Assembly: GCF_900110955.1 (NCBI RefSeq)
Contig: NZ_FOFR01000008.1
Span: forward strand, 186,001 to 250,000
Source: Lentzea xinjiangensis
GTDB taxonomy: Bacteria; Actinomycetota; Actinomycetes; Mycobacteriales; Pseudonocardiaceae
Direction: 5' to 3'
Length of the DNA stretch: 64,000 nucleotides
Positions 26,752 through 35,715 of the stretch are shown one piece after another (the stretch's first letter is position 1; every line of letters begins with the position of its first letter). The position numbers were made by a program, and so were the translations under genes. The notes below the pieces were generated by a model. It was not told the DNA's origin, did no database searches, and was given only the letters and a program-made list of their open reading frames with translations.

Positions 26752-27165
26752 GTGCACACCCTGCGCACGCACTGGACACGTCGCACGCTCGCCGCTCTCG
26801 CCGTCGTCGCGTCCGTCTTCGGCCTGACCACGGTCGTCGTCACCCCTGCCGCGGACGCGGCCGTTCACAGCTCGTGCACCCAGACCCGGTGCTCGGCGGC
26901 CCGATCCGCCGACTCGACCTGGTCGGCCAAGGGGTACCCGGGCTCGCGCGGCTGGTACAGCTGGCCGAACGGGCAGTGCAACTTCGCCGGCGGCACCTTC
27001 TACAACCGCGAGGGCCAGCTCCCGGCCGGCCACAGCTACCAGGAGTTCGACGTCTACCCGCGGGCCTGCAACGCTTCCCGGGACGCCTACCGGATCGTGG
27101 TCGACCGCACCACCGGCTCCGTCTACTTCTCCCCCGACCACTACGCCAACTTCTACCGCCTCTGA
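26752..27165 (+). CDS. Secreted guanyl-specific ribonuclease (RNase Sa/T1 type)
   Basis: The GTG start has GGAGG six bases upstream. A Sec signal (RRTLAALAVVASVFGLTTVVV, cleavage after AADA) precedes a mature domain of about 100 residues. It matches RNase Sa at TFYNREGQLPAGHSYQEFDVY (catalytic Glu98), AYRIVVD (Arg114) and SPDHYANF (His130). All three catalytic positions are kept. It would cut RNA 3' of guanosine outside the cell. I see no barstar-like inhibitor gene nearby. Confidence 0.9.
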   Translation: MHTLRTHWTRRTLAALAVVASVFGLTTVVVTPAADAAVHSSCTQTRCSAARSADSTWSAKGYPGSRGWYSWPNGQCNFAGGTFYNREGQLPAGHSYQEFDVYPRACNASRDAYRIVVDRTTGSVYFSPDHYANFYRL

Positions 27166-27173
27166 GGACCGGC

Positions 27174-28310
27174 TCACCGGGCGCCGCGGTCGATCCACGA
27201 CCGCAGCGCCCACCAGGTGTGCAGCGTCGTCAGCACGTGCGACCGCCCCGCGTCCGGGTTCTCGCCGAGGTCGGCGCCGGTCAGCTCCACCAACCGGTCC
27301 AGCCGGTACCGCACGGTGTTGGCGTGGATGTGCAGCGCCGCGGCCGTCGCGCTGAGCCGGCCGCCGTGGTCGAGGTAGCACAACGCCGTCGCCACCATCT
27401 CGTGGTGGAAGGTGCTCTTCGGGTCGAGCTGCCCGAGCAGCGCGTCGGCCAGCGTGTCCGCCAGCGCCGGGAACGCGGCGAGAGCGGTCTCGCCGGCGAG
27501 GTCGGTCAGCGACCGGACGCCTCCCGGCGCGGCGACCGACAACGCCCGCGCGCACATCGAGTACATGGTGCGCAACGACTTGAGCCCGGTCGCGGGTGAG
27601 ACCACGAGCAGGTCCTCCGACGACGCCGGCGGTGTGTGCGCCAGCCCGGCCAGCCGCCCCTCGACCAGCCCGTACACGCCACCGGAGGTCTGCAGCCGTT
27701 GCTCCAGCGCCCTCGCGTGGCTCGGGTCGGTCACCCCGGACACCACGCAGTGGTAGCTGCCGTCCTGGCGCAGGCCCGCGCGGGCCAGCTCGGAGGCGTC
27801 GGGGGGCTCGCCGGACACGAGCAGCCGGCGCAGCACCTGGGCGTGCAGGTCGCGGACCGTCCGGGACAGCCGCAGCTCGGCCGTGTGGTAGCCGCTCACG
27901 ATGTGCCGCTCGACCGCGCCGACGTAGTGGTCCAGGTCGATCATGAAGTTCAGGATCGTGCCGTCGTCCACGCCCGACGACCGCGCCAGCTCCACGCTCG
28001 CGCGGATCAGCTCGGTGCGGCCGGCGTGCACACCCCGCAGCAGGCCCGCCATCGACACGCCCTGAGCGGCGCGGTCGGCGCCCAGCGCCAGCGCGGCGGA
28101 GAAGTCGCCGTCGTCGGGAGCACCACCCCGTTCGAGGTGGCTGATCCCCTCGGAGAGCAGGAAGGCGATGTGGCGGCGGTTCTCCTCGGCCGGGAGCCGG
28201 GCGACCTCCGGCGAGTGGGCACGCGCGGCGTCGACGACCCGTTCCACCACCTCGTCGTCGGCGGCGACGGCGTGGAGCACTTGGCGAACCATCGCGGACA
28301 TCCCCGGCAC
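27174..28310 (-). CDS. PucR/CdaR-type transcriptional regulator
   Basis: The 378-residue protein ends in the PucR C-terminal helix-turn-helix: ALCYLDHGGRLSATAAALHIHANTVRYRLDRLVELTGADL. The N-terminal part is helical (RsbRD-like, with a LERGGAPDDGDFSAALALGADRAAQG stretch) and the centre is a GGDEF-like fold without catalytic motifs. Such proteins sense metabolites and usually activate neighbouring genes. It is divergent from the Tat-exported flavoprotein, with a TTGTGG-N5-CCACAA repeat between them. GTG start at 28310, with an ATG at 28301 as alternative. Confidence 0.88.
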   Translation of the reverse strand: MPGMSAMVRQVLHAVAADDEVVERVVDAARAHSPEVARLPAEENRRHIAFLLSEGISHLERGGAPDDGDFSAALALGADRAAQGVSMAGLLRGVHAGRTELIRASVELARSSGVDDGTILNFMIDLDHYVGAVERHIVSGYHTAELRLSRTVRDLHAQVLRRLLVSGEPPDASELARAGLRQDGSYHCVVSGVTDPSHARALEQRLQTSGGVYGLVEGRLAGLAHTPPASSEDLLVVSPATGLKSLRTMYSMCARALSVAAPGGVRSLTDLAGETALAAFPALADTLADALLGQLDPKSTFHHEMVATALCYLDHGGRLSATAAALHIHANTVRYRLDRLVELTGADLGENPDAGRSHVLTTLHTWWALRSWIDRGAR

Positions 28311-28330
28311 AACGCCTCCGCAAACACCGG

Positions 28331-28347
28331 TTGTGGGACGGCCACAA
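28331..28347. promoter_or_regulatory. Inverted repeat TTGTGG-N5-CCACAA
   Basis: The perfect repeat TTGTGG (28331-28336), GACGG, CCACAA (28342-28347) lies 21 bp upstream of the PucR-type gene, in the 152-bp divergent control region with the flavoprotein gene. It is the best operator candidate for the regulator. Confidence 0.5.
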
Positions 28348-28462
28348 CACAGCCGTCGCCGTTTGGCGGCGGGCCCCTATCCCCGCTCCGCGGTTACTGG
28401 TTAGTTCCTTTACGCGAGAGTAATTCGCATTGGCACCGCCCTTCAACGAGGAAGGTCCTGGG

Positions 28463-30235
28463 ATGTCAGACCGGAACATCAGCCGCCGCAACCTCCTTGC
28501 CGCGAGCGGCGCGATCGCCGCGGGCGCCACACTGGGACCGGCCGTCGCCGGCGCGGCGCCGAGAGCCGACGCGGACGTGATCGTGGTCGGCCACGGCCTC
28601 GCCGGGCTCGTCGCCACCTCCGAGCTCGCCGCGGCCGGCCGCAAGGTGCTGCTGCTCGACCAGGAACCCGAGGCCAGCCTGGGCGGCCAGGCGTTCTGGT
28701 CGCTCGGCGGCCTCTTCCTCATCGACTCGGCCGAGCAGCGCACGGCGGGCATCAAGGACTCGCTGGAGCTGGCCCGCGCCGACTGGTTCAACACCGCCGG
28801 GTTCGACCGCGGCGTGAACGACCCCTTGGGCGAGGACCACTGGGGCGCCAAGTGGGCCGAGGCCTACCTCAACTTCGCGGCCGGCGAGAAGCGCTCGTGG
28901 CTGTACGGGCTGGGCGTGCGGTGGGTGCCGATCGTGGGCTGGGCCGAGCGCGGCGGGCAGCTCGCCGACGGTCCTGGCAACTCGGTGCCCCGCTTCCACA
29001 TGACGCTCGGCACCGGCCCCGGTGTGATGGAGCCGTTCGAGAAGAAGGTCCGCGACGCCGTGCGCGACGGCAAGGTCACCTTCCGGTTCCGGCACCAGGT
29101 CGACGGGCTCGTCGTCACCAACGGCGCGGTCACCGGCGTGCGCGGCAGCGTCCTCGAGCCCAGCAGCGCCCAGCGCGGCACGCCCAGCTCCCGCACCAAG
29201 GTCGGCGACTTCGAGCTGCACGCCCCGATGGTGATCGTCACCTCGGGTGGCATCGGCGCCAACAAGGACCTGGTGCGGCGCAACTGGCCCGCCCGCCTGG
29301 GCCCGGCGCCGCGGCGGCTGGTCACCGGCGTGCCCGCGCACGTCGACGGCCGGATGCTGGCGATCACCGAGCTCGCGGGCGGCCGGGTCGTCAACCGCGA
29401 CCGCATGTGGCACTACACCGAGGGCATGATCAACCACACACCGATCTGGCCGGACCACGGCATCCGCGTGCTGGCAGCGCCCTCGTCGCTGTGGCTCGAC
29501 GCGCGCGGACGCCGGTTCCCCAACCCGGGCATCCCGTCGCTCGACACGCTCGGCACGCTGGAGCTGATCGGCAGGTCCGGCTACGACTACTCGTGGTTCG
29601 TCCTGAACAAGAAGATCATCGACAAGGAGTTCGTGCTCTCCGGTTCCGAGCAGAACCCGGAGATCACCGCGAAGAACCTCATCGCCTACCTGGCCATGCG
29701 CCTGCTGAACAGCACGCCGCCGCCGGTGAAGGCGTTCATGGACAAGGGCGTCGACTTCGTCATCAAGAACAACCTGCCGGACCTGGTGGCGGGCATGAAC
29801 GCGCTGACCGGCCAGAACCTGATCGACCTGGACGAGCTGCGCCGCCAGATCACCATCCGCGACCTGCAGGTGGACAACCCCTTCACCAAGGACGTGCAGG
29901 TGATGGGGATCCGCAACTCGCTGGCCTACAGCGGCGACAGCCTGGCCCGCACGGTCGGGTTGCACAAGCTCCTCGACCCCGGCTCCGGCCCGCTGATCGC
30001 GATCAGGATGAACATCCTGACCCGCAAGACGCTGGGCGGCCTGCAGACCGACCTCCAGGGCCGGGTGCTCGGCTCGAACGGCCGGCCGATCCGCGGCCTG
30101 TACGCGGCGGGCGAGGTGGCCGGGTTCGGCGGCGGCGGCGTGCACGGGTACCGCGCGCTGGAGGGCACGTTCCTCGGTGGCTGCCTGTTCTCCGGACGCG
30201 CCGCCGGGCGCGCCGCCGCGGCGGAGAGCGCTTAG
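28463..30235 (+). CDS. Tat-exported FAD-dependent dehydrogenase (3-ketosteroid dehydrogenase-like)
   Basis: The 590-residue protein starts MSDRNISRRNLLAASGAIAAG, a twin-arginine signal. The FAD Rossmann motif is VIVVGHGLAGLVATSELAAAGRKVLLLDQ (about 40-68). Later come SGGIGANKDLVRRNWP and the C-terminal FAD contact GLYAAGEVAGFGGGGVHGYRALEGTFLGGCLFSGRAAG. This layout is typical of the FAD-binding dehydrogenase/fumarate reductase-like group near KstD. Substrate is unknown. The ATG at 28463 is placed so that the Tat motif lies near the N-terminus. It is divergent from the PucR-type gene, which is its likely regulator. Confidence 0.85.
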   Translation: MSDRNISRRNLLAASGAIAAGATLGPAVAGAAPRADADVIVVGHGLAGLVATSELAAAGRKVLLLDQEPEASLGGQAFWSLGGLFLIDSAEQRTAGIKDSLELARADWFNTAGFDRGVNDPLGEDHWGAKWAEAYLNFAAGEKRSWLYGLGVRWVPIVGWAERGGQLADGPGNSVPRFHMTLGTGPGVMEPFEKKVRDAVRDGKVTFRFRHQVDGLVVTNGAVTGVRGSVLEPSSAQRGTPSSRTKVGDFELHAPMVIVTSGGIGANKDLVRRNWPARLGPAPRRLVTGVPAHVDGRMLAITELAGGRVVNRDRMWHYTEGMINHTPIWPDHGIRVLAAPSSLWLDARGRRFPNPGIPSLDTLGTLELIGRSGYDYSWFVLNKKIIDKEFVLSGSEQNPEITAKNLIAYLAMRLLNSTPPPVKAFMDKGVDFVIKNNLPDLVAGMNALTGQNLIDLDELRRQITIRDLQVDNPFTKDVQVMGIRNSLAYSGDSLARTVGLHKLLDPGSGPLIAIRMNILTRKTLGGLQTDLQGRVLGSNGRPIRGLYAAGEVAGFGGGGVHGYRALEGTFLGGCLFSGRAAGRAAAAESA

Positions 30236-30238
30236 GAC

Positions 30239-30267
30239 GTGTCCCGCGAGCGCGACTCGCGGGACAC
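30239..30267 (+). terminator. Strong hairpin just after the flavoprotein gene
   Basis: Perfect 12-bp arms GTGTCCCGCGAG (30239-30250) and CTCGCGGGACAC (30256-30267) with a 5-nt loop start three bases after the stop codon. It is a clear terminator candidate, between two convergent genes. Confidence 0.8.
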
Positions 30268-30270
30268 CGC

Positions 30271-30879
30271 CTAGCGAGTCGCGGGACCTGCGGTCTCCCC
30301 TGCCGACCGCAGGTCCCGCACCGCGGCCAGGACGCGCTCCAGCGCATCGGCCGGCGTCTCGACCGCCGAGTCGAGCACCAGGTGGTCTTCCTCCCACAGC
30401 TCCCACAAGTCCCGCATCCGTTGGACGTGCTCCCACGGAACCGTTGGGTACCAACCGGGAATGCCGCGGTCCCGCCCCTCGACCCGCTCGCGGTGCAGGC
30501 GTTCGTCCGAGCAGACGCACTCGACGCCGACGAAGGTCCCGCCGAGCCGTTCGGTCAGCTCGCGCCACCGGTCGCGTTGCCCGCGGGTGTGCGCGGTCGC
30601 GTCGACGACGACGTCGATCCCGAGCTGCACGTGCCGGGCGGCCGCGGCGAAGAGGTTCAGGTCCACCAGCGATCCCGCCGTCTCGTCGGTCAGGTCGCTG
30701 AACTGCGTCATCGTTCCCAGCACCCAGTCCATCGAGAGGATCGGGCCGCGCCGGTGCCGGGCCAGCGACTCGGCGAGCGTGCTCTTGCCACTGCCGGGAA
30801 CACCGGCCACCGGCACCAGCACGGGCTCGTCCGCGGACGGTTCCAGGTCCAGGTACCTGCGGAAGGCGCGTTCGGTCAT
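30271..30879 (-). CDS. Small P-loop kinase-like ATPase
   Basis: The 202-residue protein has Walker A VAGVPGSGKSTLAESLARH (about 23-41), then SMDWVLG and a DVVVDATAHTRGQRDRW segment, as in gluconate-kinase-like and AAA_33 proteins that phosphorylate small molecules or nucleotides. It starts at the ATG at 30879, which keeps the P-loop close to the N-terminus. Its last codons (SAGETAGPATR) lie inside a perfect 15-bp hairpin, so the C-terminus may have been set by the terminator. It is divergent from csoR and apparently unrelated to the copper operon. Substrate unknown. Confidence 0.8.
   Translation of the reverse strand: MTERAFRRYLDLEPSADEPVLVPVAGVPGSGKSTLAESLARHRRGPILSMDWVLGTMTQFSDLTDETAGSLVDLNLFAAAARHVQLGIDVVVDATAHTRGQRDRWRELTERLGGTFVGVECVCSDERLHRERVEGRDRGIPGWYPTVPWEHVQRMRDLWELWEEDHLVLDSAVETPADALERVLAAVRDLRSAGETAGPATR
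30281..30319 (-). terminator. Perfect 15-bp hairpin inside the 3' end of the kinase gene
   Basis: Arms GCGGGACCTGCGGTC (30281-30295) and GACCGCAGGTCCCGC (30305-30319) are perfect with a 9-nt loop. It follows the 30239 hairpin by 13 bases and overlaps the final codons of the leftward kinase gene. The pair looks like a two-way terminator for the convergent transcripts. Confidence 0.65.
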
Positions 30880-30946
30880 GCGCCCATCGAAGCACCGGCG
30901 CGTCCGCCCGTGATCACTGTTCGCTCTCGGGGCAACCCGGCGTCCT

Positions 30947-30978
30947 TTGACATACCCATACCCCCCTAGGGTATAAAT
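30947..30978 (+). promoter_or_regulatory. csoR promoter with CsoR operator
   Basis: TTGACA (30947-30952) and TATAAA (30972-30977) form a promoter with a long 19-bp spacer. Within it lies ATACCC-CCCTA-GGGTAT (30958-30974), a GC-rich palindrome of the kind bound by CsoR. Copper would release CsoR and turn on csoR-copZ-copA. Confidence 0.75.
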
Positions 30979-31042
30979 ACCGCGAGCCACCGCTCCCCCG
31001 GCGCCACCGGCCGGCCGCGCGGTGGCCGAGGAGGAGCGAGAC

Positions 31043-31324
31043 ATGCACGGCTACGCCCAGAACTCGGACGCCCACCTGCGCCGCCTTCGCCGGATCGAGG
31101 GGCAGGTCCGCGGCTTGCAGCGGATGATCGAGAACGACGAGTACTGCATCGACGTGCTCACCCAGATCTCCGCGGCCACCAGGGCGTTGCAGGCGGTCTC
31201 ACTGGGGTTGCTCGACGAGCACCTGAAGCACTGCGTGAGCCAGGCCATCAGCGAGGGCGGGACCGCGGCCGACGCGAAGATCGCGGAAGCCAGCGGCGCC
31301 ATCGCGCGCCTGGTCCGCTCCTGA
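31043..31324 (+). CDS. csoR: Copper-sensing repressor CsoR
   Basis: The 93-residue all-helical protein has the CsoR core LRRLRRIEGQVRGLQRMIE and the Cu(I) ligand set Cys35, His60, Cys64 (Y-C-I-D-V-L-T-Q and H-L-K-H-C). It represses its own operon until Cu(I) binds. The operator overlaps its promoter 70 bp upstream. The ATG start has GAGGAG upstream. It leads the operon with copZ, an unknown protein and copA. Confidence 0.96.
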   Translation: MHGYAQNSDAHLRRLRRIEGQVRGLQRMIENDEYCIDVLTQISAATRALQAVSLGLLDEHLKHCVSQAISEGGTAADAKIAEASGAIARLVRS

Positions 31325-31327
31325 CAC

Positions 31328-31355
31328 CACGCCGCGGATACCACGCCGCGGATAC
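31328..31355 (+). repeat. Tandem 14-bp repeat between csoR and copZ
   Basis: The unit CACGCCGCGGATAC occurs twice head to tail (31328-31341 and 31342-31355), directly after the csoR stop and before the copZ ribosome site. It is probably a slippage duplication. Any effect would be on csoR/copZ spacing. Confidence 0.8.
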
Positions 31356-31370
31356 CACGAGGAGAGAGCC

Positions 31371-31577
31371 ATGAGCGAGTCCGTCCACGTCGTCACCGGC
31401 ATGACCTGCGGCCACTGCGTCAGCTCGGTGACCGAGGAGATCAGCCGGATCAGCGGCGTCAGCGGCGTGGCGGTCGACCTGCCGACCGGCAGGGTCACGA
31501 TCACCAGCACCGCGCCGGTCGCGCTGGACGACGTGCGGGCCGCGGTCGCCGAGGCCGGCTACGAGCTGGCGGGCTGA
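31371..31577 (+). CDS. copZ: CopZ-like copper chaperone
   Basis: The 68-residue protein is a single heavy-metal-associated domain with the metal loop MTCGHC (residues 11-16) and the usual beta-alpha-beta-beta-alpha-beta layout (VVTGMTCGHCVSSVTEEISRI...VAEAGYEL). It carries Cu(I) to the CopA ATPase. GGAGAG precedes the ATG. Confidence 0.94.
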   Translation: MSESVHVVTGMTCGHCVSSVTEEISRISGVSGVAVDLPTGRVTITSTAPVALDDVRAAVAEAGYELAG

Positions 31578-31580
31578 GCG

Positions 31581-32489
31581 ATGAGGACCGGGTACAAGGT
31601 CGCGCTCTACGGGGTGGTGCTGACCGTCGTCTTCGGTGGCACGTGGGCCTTGGGCGCCGTGGCCGGACCGCCTTCCGCGACCGAGACGCACAGCCGAACC
31701 GAGGCGCACGGCCGAAGCGAGGCACAGGGCGAAGCACCGCACGGTGAGCATCAGGCCGAACCGGCGAAGGTGCCACCGGGACTGTCCGTGTCGGACAACG
31801 GCTACACGTTGCGGGTCAAGCAGAACAGCTCGCTCAGCTTCGACATCGCCGGACCGGGTGGGCAGCCCGTCACGAAGTTCGACGTGGAGCACGAGAAGCG
31901 CCTGCACCTCGTCGTCGTCCGCCGGGACGGGTCGCACTTCCAGCACGTGCACCCGGAGATGGCGCCGGACGGCACCTGGTCGGTGCCGCTGCGCCTGCCC
32001 GCCGCGGGCAGCTACCGGGTGTTCGCCGACTTCAAGCCGGAGGGCGGGCCGAAGACGACGCTCGGCGCCGACGTCCAGGCGGCCGGCGACTACCGGCCGC
32101 GCACGCACGAGGACAGCCGCACGTTCACCGTCGACGGTTACGAGGTAACCCTCAACGGCGAGCTGACCGCCGGCAGCGCGTCGACCGTCACCGCCTCCAT
32201 CACCAGGAACGGCCGGCCGGTGACGGACCTGCAGGACTACCTGGGTGCGAAGGGGCACCTGGTCGCGCTGCGGGCGGCCGACCTCGCGTACCTGCACGTG
32301 CACCCGGAGGAGAGTGGCCCAGAGGAAAGTGCCCAGGTGAAGTTCGCGGTCGAGGTTCCCACCGCCGGGCGGTACCGGCTGTTCCTCGACTTCCAGCACG
32401 AGGGCGTGGTCCGCACCGCCGAGTTCACGCTCACCACCGCGGGCACGGCGGCGGAAGCGCACCAGGAGGAAGACGGTCATGGCCACTGA
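31581..32489 (+). CDS. Membrane-anchored His-rich protein of the copper operon
   Basis: The 302-residue protein has one N-terminal membrane helix ([23 protein letters not shown]). A His/Glu-rich linker with short repeats ([25 protein letters not shown], from an 18-bp repeat near 31690) follows. The outer part appears to hold two beta-rich halves, each with an H-x-H cluster: HFQHVHPEM (near 117) and LHVHPEE (near 235). It ends DGHGH. It starts 3 bases after copZ and overlaps copA by 11 bp, so it is an operon member. A role in binding or passing copper outside the membrane is likely. I do not know a named family. Confidence 0.78.
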   Translation: MRTGYKVALYGVVLTVVFGGTWALGAVAGPPSATETHSRTEAHGRSEAQGEAPHGEHQAEPAKVPPGLSVSDNGYTLRVKQNSSLSFDIAGPGGQPVTKFDVEHEKRLHLVVVRRDGSHFQHVHPEMAPDGTWSVPLRLPAAGSYRVFADFKPEGGPKTTLGADVQAAGDYRPRTHEDSRTFTVDGYEVTLNGELTAGSASTVTASITRNGRPVTDLQDYLGAKGHLVALRAADLAYLHVHPEESGPEESAQVKFAVEVPTAGRYRLFLDFQHEGVVRTAEFTLTTAGTAAEAHQEEDGHGH

Positions 32490-34698
32490 CACCATCGAGA
32501 TCTCGATCGGCGGCATGACCTGCGCGTCCTGCGCCGCGCGGATCGAGCGCAAGCTCAACAAGCTGGACGGCGTCGAGGCGTCGGTGAACTACGCCACCGA
32601 GAAGGCGCGCATCAGCTACGCGGGTGACCTGACGCCCGCCGACCTGGTGAAGGTCGTCGAGGACACCGGCTACACCGCCGAGCTGCCCGCTCCTCCCTCC
32701 GACGAGCCGGAACAGGCCGAACACGACCCGGCGAGGCCGGTGCGGCAGCGGCTCGTCACGGCCGCGGTGCTGTCCGTGCCGGTGATCGTGCTCGCGATGG
32801 TCCCGGCGCTGCAGTTCACGTACTGGCAGTGGCTGTCGCTGGCACTGGCCGGACCGGTCGTCACCTACGCCGCGTGGCCGTTCCACAGGGCGGCGTGGAC
32901 GAACCTGCGGCACGGCGCAGCCACGATGGACACGCTGATCTCCCTCGGCGTCGGCGCGGCGTTCCTGTGGTCGCTGTACGCGCTGTTCCTGGGCACCGCC
33001 GGAACGCCGGGCATGACGCACGGCTTCACGTTCACCGTCGAGCGGATGGCCGGGACGGGCAACATCTACCTCGAGGTCGCGGCGGGTGTCACGACGTTCA
33101 TCCTCGCGGGCCGCTACTTCGAGGCGCGGTCCAAGCGCCGTGCCGGGGCGGCCCTGAAGGCGCTCCTCGAGCTCGGCGCGAAGGACGTCGCGGTCCTGCG
33201 GGACGGCGCCGAGGTCCGCGTCCCGACGGGCGACCTGCGCGCCGGCGACCGGTTCGTCGTGCGGCCGGGCGAGAAGATCGCGACCGACGGCGTCGTCGAG
33301 GAGGGCAGCTCCGCGGTCGACGCGAGCATGCTCACCGGCGAGTCCGTGCCGGTGGAGGTGCGTCCCGGCGACGCGGTCGCCGGCGCCACGGTCAACGCGG
33401 GCGGGCGGCTCGTCGTGCGGGCCACGCGGATCGGGTCGGACACGCAGCTCGCGCGGATGGCGAAGCTCGTCGAGGAGGCGCAGAACGGCAAGGCGGAGGT
33501 CCAGCGCCTCGCCGACCGGATCTCGGCGGTGTTCGTGCCGATCGTGATCGCGCTCGCCGTCGGCACGCTGGGCTTCTGGCTCGGCACGGGTGGCGGCGCC
33601 GGCGCGGCGTTCACGGCCGCGGTGGCGGTGCTGATCATCGCCTGCCCGTGCGCGCTGGGTCTCGCCACCCCGACCGCGCTGCTCGTCGGCACCGGCAGGG
33701 GCGCCCAGCTCGGCATCCTGATCAAGGGCCCGGAGGTGCTGGAGTCCACCCGGCGCGTCGACACCGTGGTGCTCGACAAGACCGGCACCGTGACGACCGG
33801 CCGGATGAGCCTGGTCGGCGTGCACGCCGCCGACGGCGAGGACGAGGCCGAGGTCCTGAGGCTCGCGGGCGCGCTGGAGCACGCCTCGGAGCACCCGATC
33901 GCCCAGGCCGTCGCCACCGCCGCGGGTGACGTGCCCGCCGTCGAGGAGTTCCAGAACGTCGAAGGGCTCGGAGTGCGGGGCGTCGTGGACGGTCACGCCG
34001 TGCTCGTGGGCAGGGAACGGCTGCTCGGTGACTGGAGCATCCGGCTCGACGCCGGTCTCGCCGAGGCCAAGCGGGCAGCCGAGCGGCAGGGGCGCACCGC
34101 GGTGCTGGTCGCGTGGGACGGCGAGGCCCGCGGCGTGCTGGTCGTCGCGGACGCGGTGAAGCCCACGTCGAAGGAGGCGATCGAGCGGCTGCGCGGGCTC
34201 GGCCTGCGCCCGGTGCTGCTGACCGGCGACAACGAGGCGGCGGCGCGCGCCGTGGCGGCCGAGGTCGGCATCGACGCGGAGGACGGGACCGGCGCGGTGA
34301 TCGCCGAGGTGCTGCCCGCGGACAAGGTCGACGTCATCAAGCGCCTGCAGGACGAGGGGCGCGTCGTGGCGATGGTCGGCGACGGCGTGAACGACGCCGC
34401 CGCCCTCGCCCAGGCCGATCTGGGCCTGGCCATGGGCACCGGCACGGACGTGGCGATCGAGGCGAGCGACCTCACGCTGGTGCGCGGTGACCTGCTGGCC
34501 GCCGTGGACGCGATCCGGCTGGCCCGGCGCACGCTCACGACGATCAAGGGCAACCTGTTCTGGGCGTTCGCGTACAACGTCGCCGCCCTGCCGCTGGCCG
34601 CGCTCGGCCTGCTCAACCCGATGATCGCGGGTGCGGCGATGGCGTTCTCGTCGGTGTTCGTGGTGAGCAACAGCCTGCGGCTGCGCGCCTTCCGCTGA
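32479..34698 (+). CDS. copA: Copper-exporting P1B-type ATPase
   Basis: The 739-residue protein has an N-terminal metal-binding domain with GGMTCASC (11-18), eight membrane helices, the A-domain TGES, the membrane CPC motif in [25 protein letters not shown] (near 389), the phosphorylated DKTGTVT (Asp near 433), the SEHPIAQA His-Pro motif, and [17 protein letters not shown] plus MTCASC define Cu(I) export. It is the last gene of the csoR operon. Confidence 0.96.
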   Translation: MATDTIEISIGGMTCASCAARIERKLNKLDGVEASVNYATEKARISYAGDLTPADLVKVVEDTGYTAELPAPPSDEPEQAEHDPARPVRQRLVTAAVLSVPVIVLAMVPALQFTYWQWLSLALAGPVVTYAAWPFHRAAWTNLRHGAATMDTLISLGVGAAFLWSLYALFLGTAGTPGMTHGFTFTVERMAGTGNIYLEVAAGVTTFILAGRYFEARSKRRAGAALKALLELGAKDVAVLRDGAEVRVPTGDLRAGDRFVVRPGEKIATDGVVEEGSSAVDASMLTGESVPVEVRPGDAVAGATVNAGGRLVVRATRIGSDTQLARMAKLVEEAQNGKAEVQRLADRISAVFVPIVIALAVGTLGFWLGTGGGAGAAFTAAVAVLIIACPCALGLATPTALLVGTGRGAQLGILIKGPEVLESTRRVDTVVLDKTGTVTTGRMSLVGVHAADGEDEAEVLRLAGALEHASEHPIAQAVATAAGDVPAVEEFQNVEGLGVRGVVDGHAVLVGRERLLGDWSIRLDAGLAEAKRAAERQGRTAVLVAWDGEARGVLVVADAVKPTSKEAIERLRGLGLRPVLLTGDNEAAARAVAAEVGIDAEDGTGAVIAEVLPADKVDVIKRLQDEGRVVAMVGDGVNDAAALAQADLGLAMGTGTDVAIEASDLTLVRGDLLAAVDAIRLARRTLTTIKGNLFWAFAYNVAALPLAALGLLNPMIAGAAMAFSSVFVVSNSLRLRAFR

Positions 34699-34760
34699 CA
34701 CGACCCTCACGGGCGATCTCGTAACCTCGGTACGTCAGTTCCCGGTCCGAAGGAGCAGGT

Positions 34761-35606
34761 GTGCCGAGGTTTGCCCTGGTCGTGGCGTTGCTCATGGCGC
34801 TCGCCGCATGCACCTCGACCCCACCGGCGCAGGTTCCCGCCCCCGCGCCGCCGTCGTCCACCGCCCCGTCCGCGCAGCGGCAGGTCCACCTGTCGATCGG
34901 CGACTCCTACGCCACCGGTTTCGCACCGGGCGGCGCCGGCCGGAGCTTCGCCCAGATCGTCGCCGAGCAGGCCGGTCTCGACCTGGTCAACCTCGCCTGC
35001 GACGGCGCCACCTCCGGCGACCTCGCCACCAGGCCCGCGTGCGGCCCCGAGGCGCGCGGCAGGACCCAGCTCGACGCCGCGGTCGAGGTGCTGCGAGGTG
35101 GGCGGACGGGACTCGTCACCGTCGTGATCGGCGGCAACGACCTGACGCCGTGCGCCATCGCCCAGGACCCGCTCGACTGCGCGACCAGGACCGTCGCGAC
35201 CATCCAGACCAACGTCGCCGGCACGCTCGCCGAGCTGCGGGAGGCCGCGCCGGACGTGAAGATCGTCGGGCTGACCTACCCGGACGTGTTCCTCGGCGCG
35301 TGGGTGAACCCGTCGTTCCCCAACGGCAAGGACCTCGCCCGCCTGTCGGTGACGATGTTCCGGGACTTCAACGCGCGGATCGCGGCCCAGTACGACCGGT
35401 TCGGCGCGAAGTTCGCCGACGTCACGAGCACGACCGGCGGCTACGGCGCGCTGACCGAGCTGGTGCAGGACCCGAAGTACGGCCAGGTCCCGGCCTCCGT
35501 CGCCAAGGTGTGCGCGCTCACCTACTTCTGCGACCGCACCGATGTGCACCCGACGCCAGCGGGGCACCAGGCCATCGCGGACGCCGTGACCGCCGCGAGC
35601 CGGTGA
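34761..35606 (+). CDS. SGNH/GDSL-family lipoprotein hydrolase
   Basis: The GTG start has AGGAG upstream. The lipoprotein signal MPRFALVVALLMALAAC (Cys17) leads to a Pro/Ser linker and an SGNH domain. Block I is LSIGDSYATG (Ser near 48), block III has VVIGGNDLTPC, and block V is DRTDVHPTPAGHQAIAD with the catalytic Asp and His. It is a surface esterase/lipase of the 281-residue actinobacterial type. Substrate unknown. It stands alone after copA. Confidence 0.88.
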   Translation: MPRFALVVALLMALAACTSTPPAQVPAPAPPSSTAPSAQRQVHLSIGDSYATGFAPGGAGRSFAQIVAEQAGLDLVNLACDGATSGDLATRPACGPEARGRTQLDAAVEVLRGGRTGLVTVVIGGNDLTPCAIAQDPLDCATRTVATIQTNVAGTLAELREAAPDVKIVGLTYPDVFLGAWVNPSFPNGKDLARLSVTMFRDFNARIAAQYDRFGAKFADVTSTTGGYGALTELVQDPKYGQVPASVAKVCALTYFCDRTDVHPTPAGHQAIADAVTAASR

Positions 35607-35649
35607 CCCGCGAACCAAGGCGGGGCCGTGCCCGTATGACCCGAAAGAC

Positions 35650-35678
35650 CCTGTCATCCGGACGCCACGCCTGACAGG
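35650..35678. promoter_or_regulatory. Inverted repeat CCTGTCA-N15-TGACAGG
   Basis: Perfect 7-bp arms at 35650-35656 and 35672-35678 lie between the SGNH hydrolase stop and the methyltransferase start. It may be an operator for the methyltransferase gene (38 bp upstream of its start) or a weak terminator. Confidence 0.35.
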
Positions 35679-35715
35679 CTCTGGAACCGTTGCCGCAGCG
35701 AGGGAAGAGTGTGCG

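Noticed and set aside
30271..31044. Longer start for the kinase gene inside the csoR promoter
   Set aside because: It would place about 55 unrelated residues before the P-loop and cross the CsoR operator. The ATG at 30879 is consistent with the fold.
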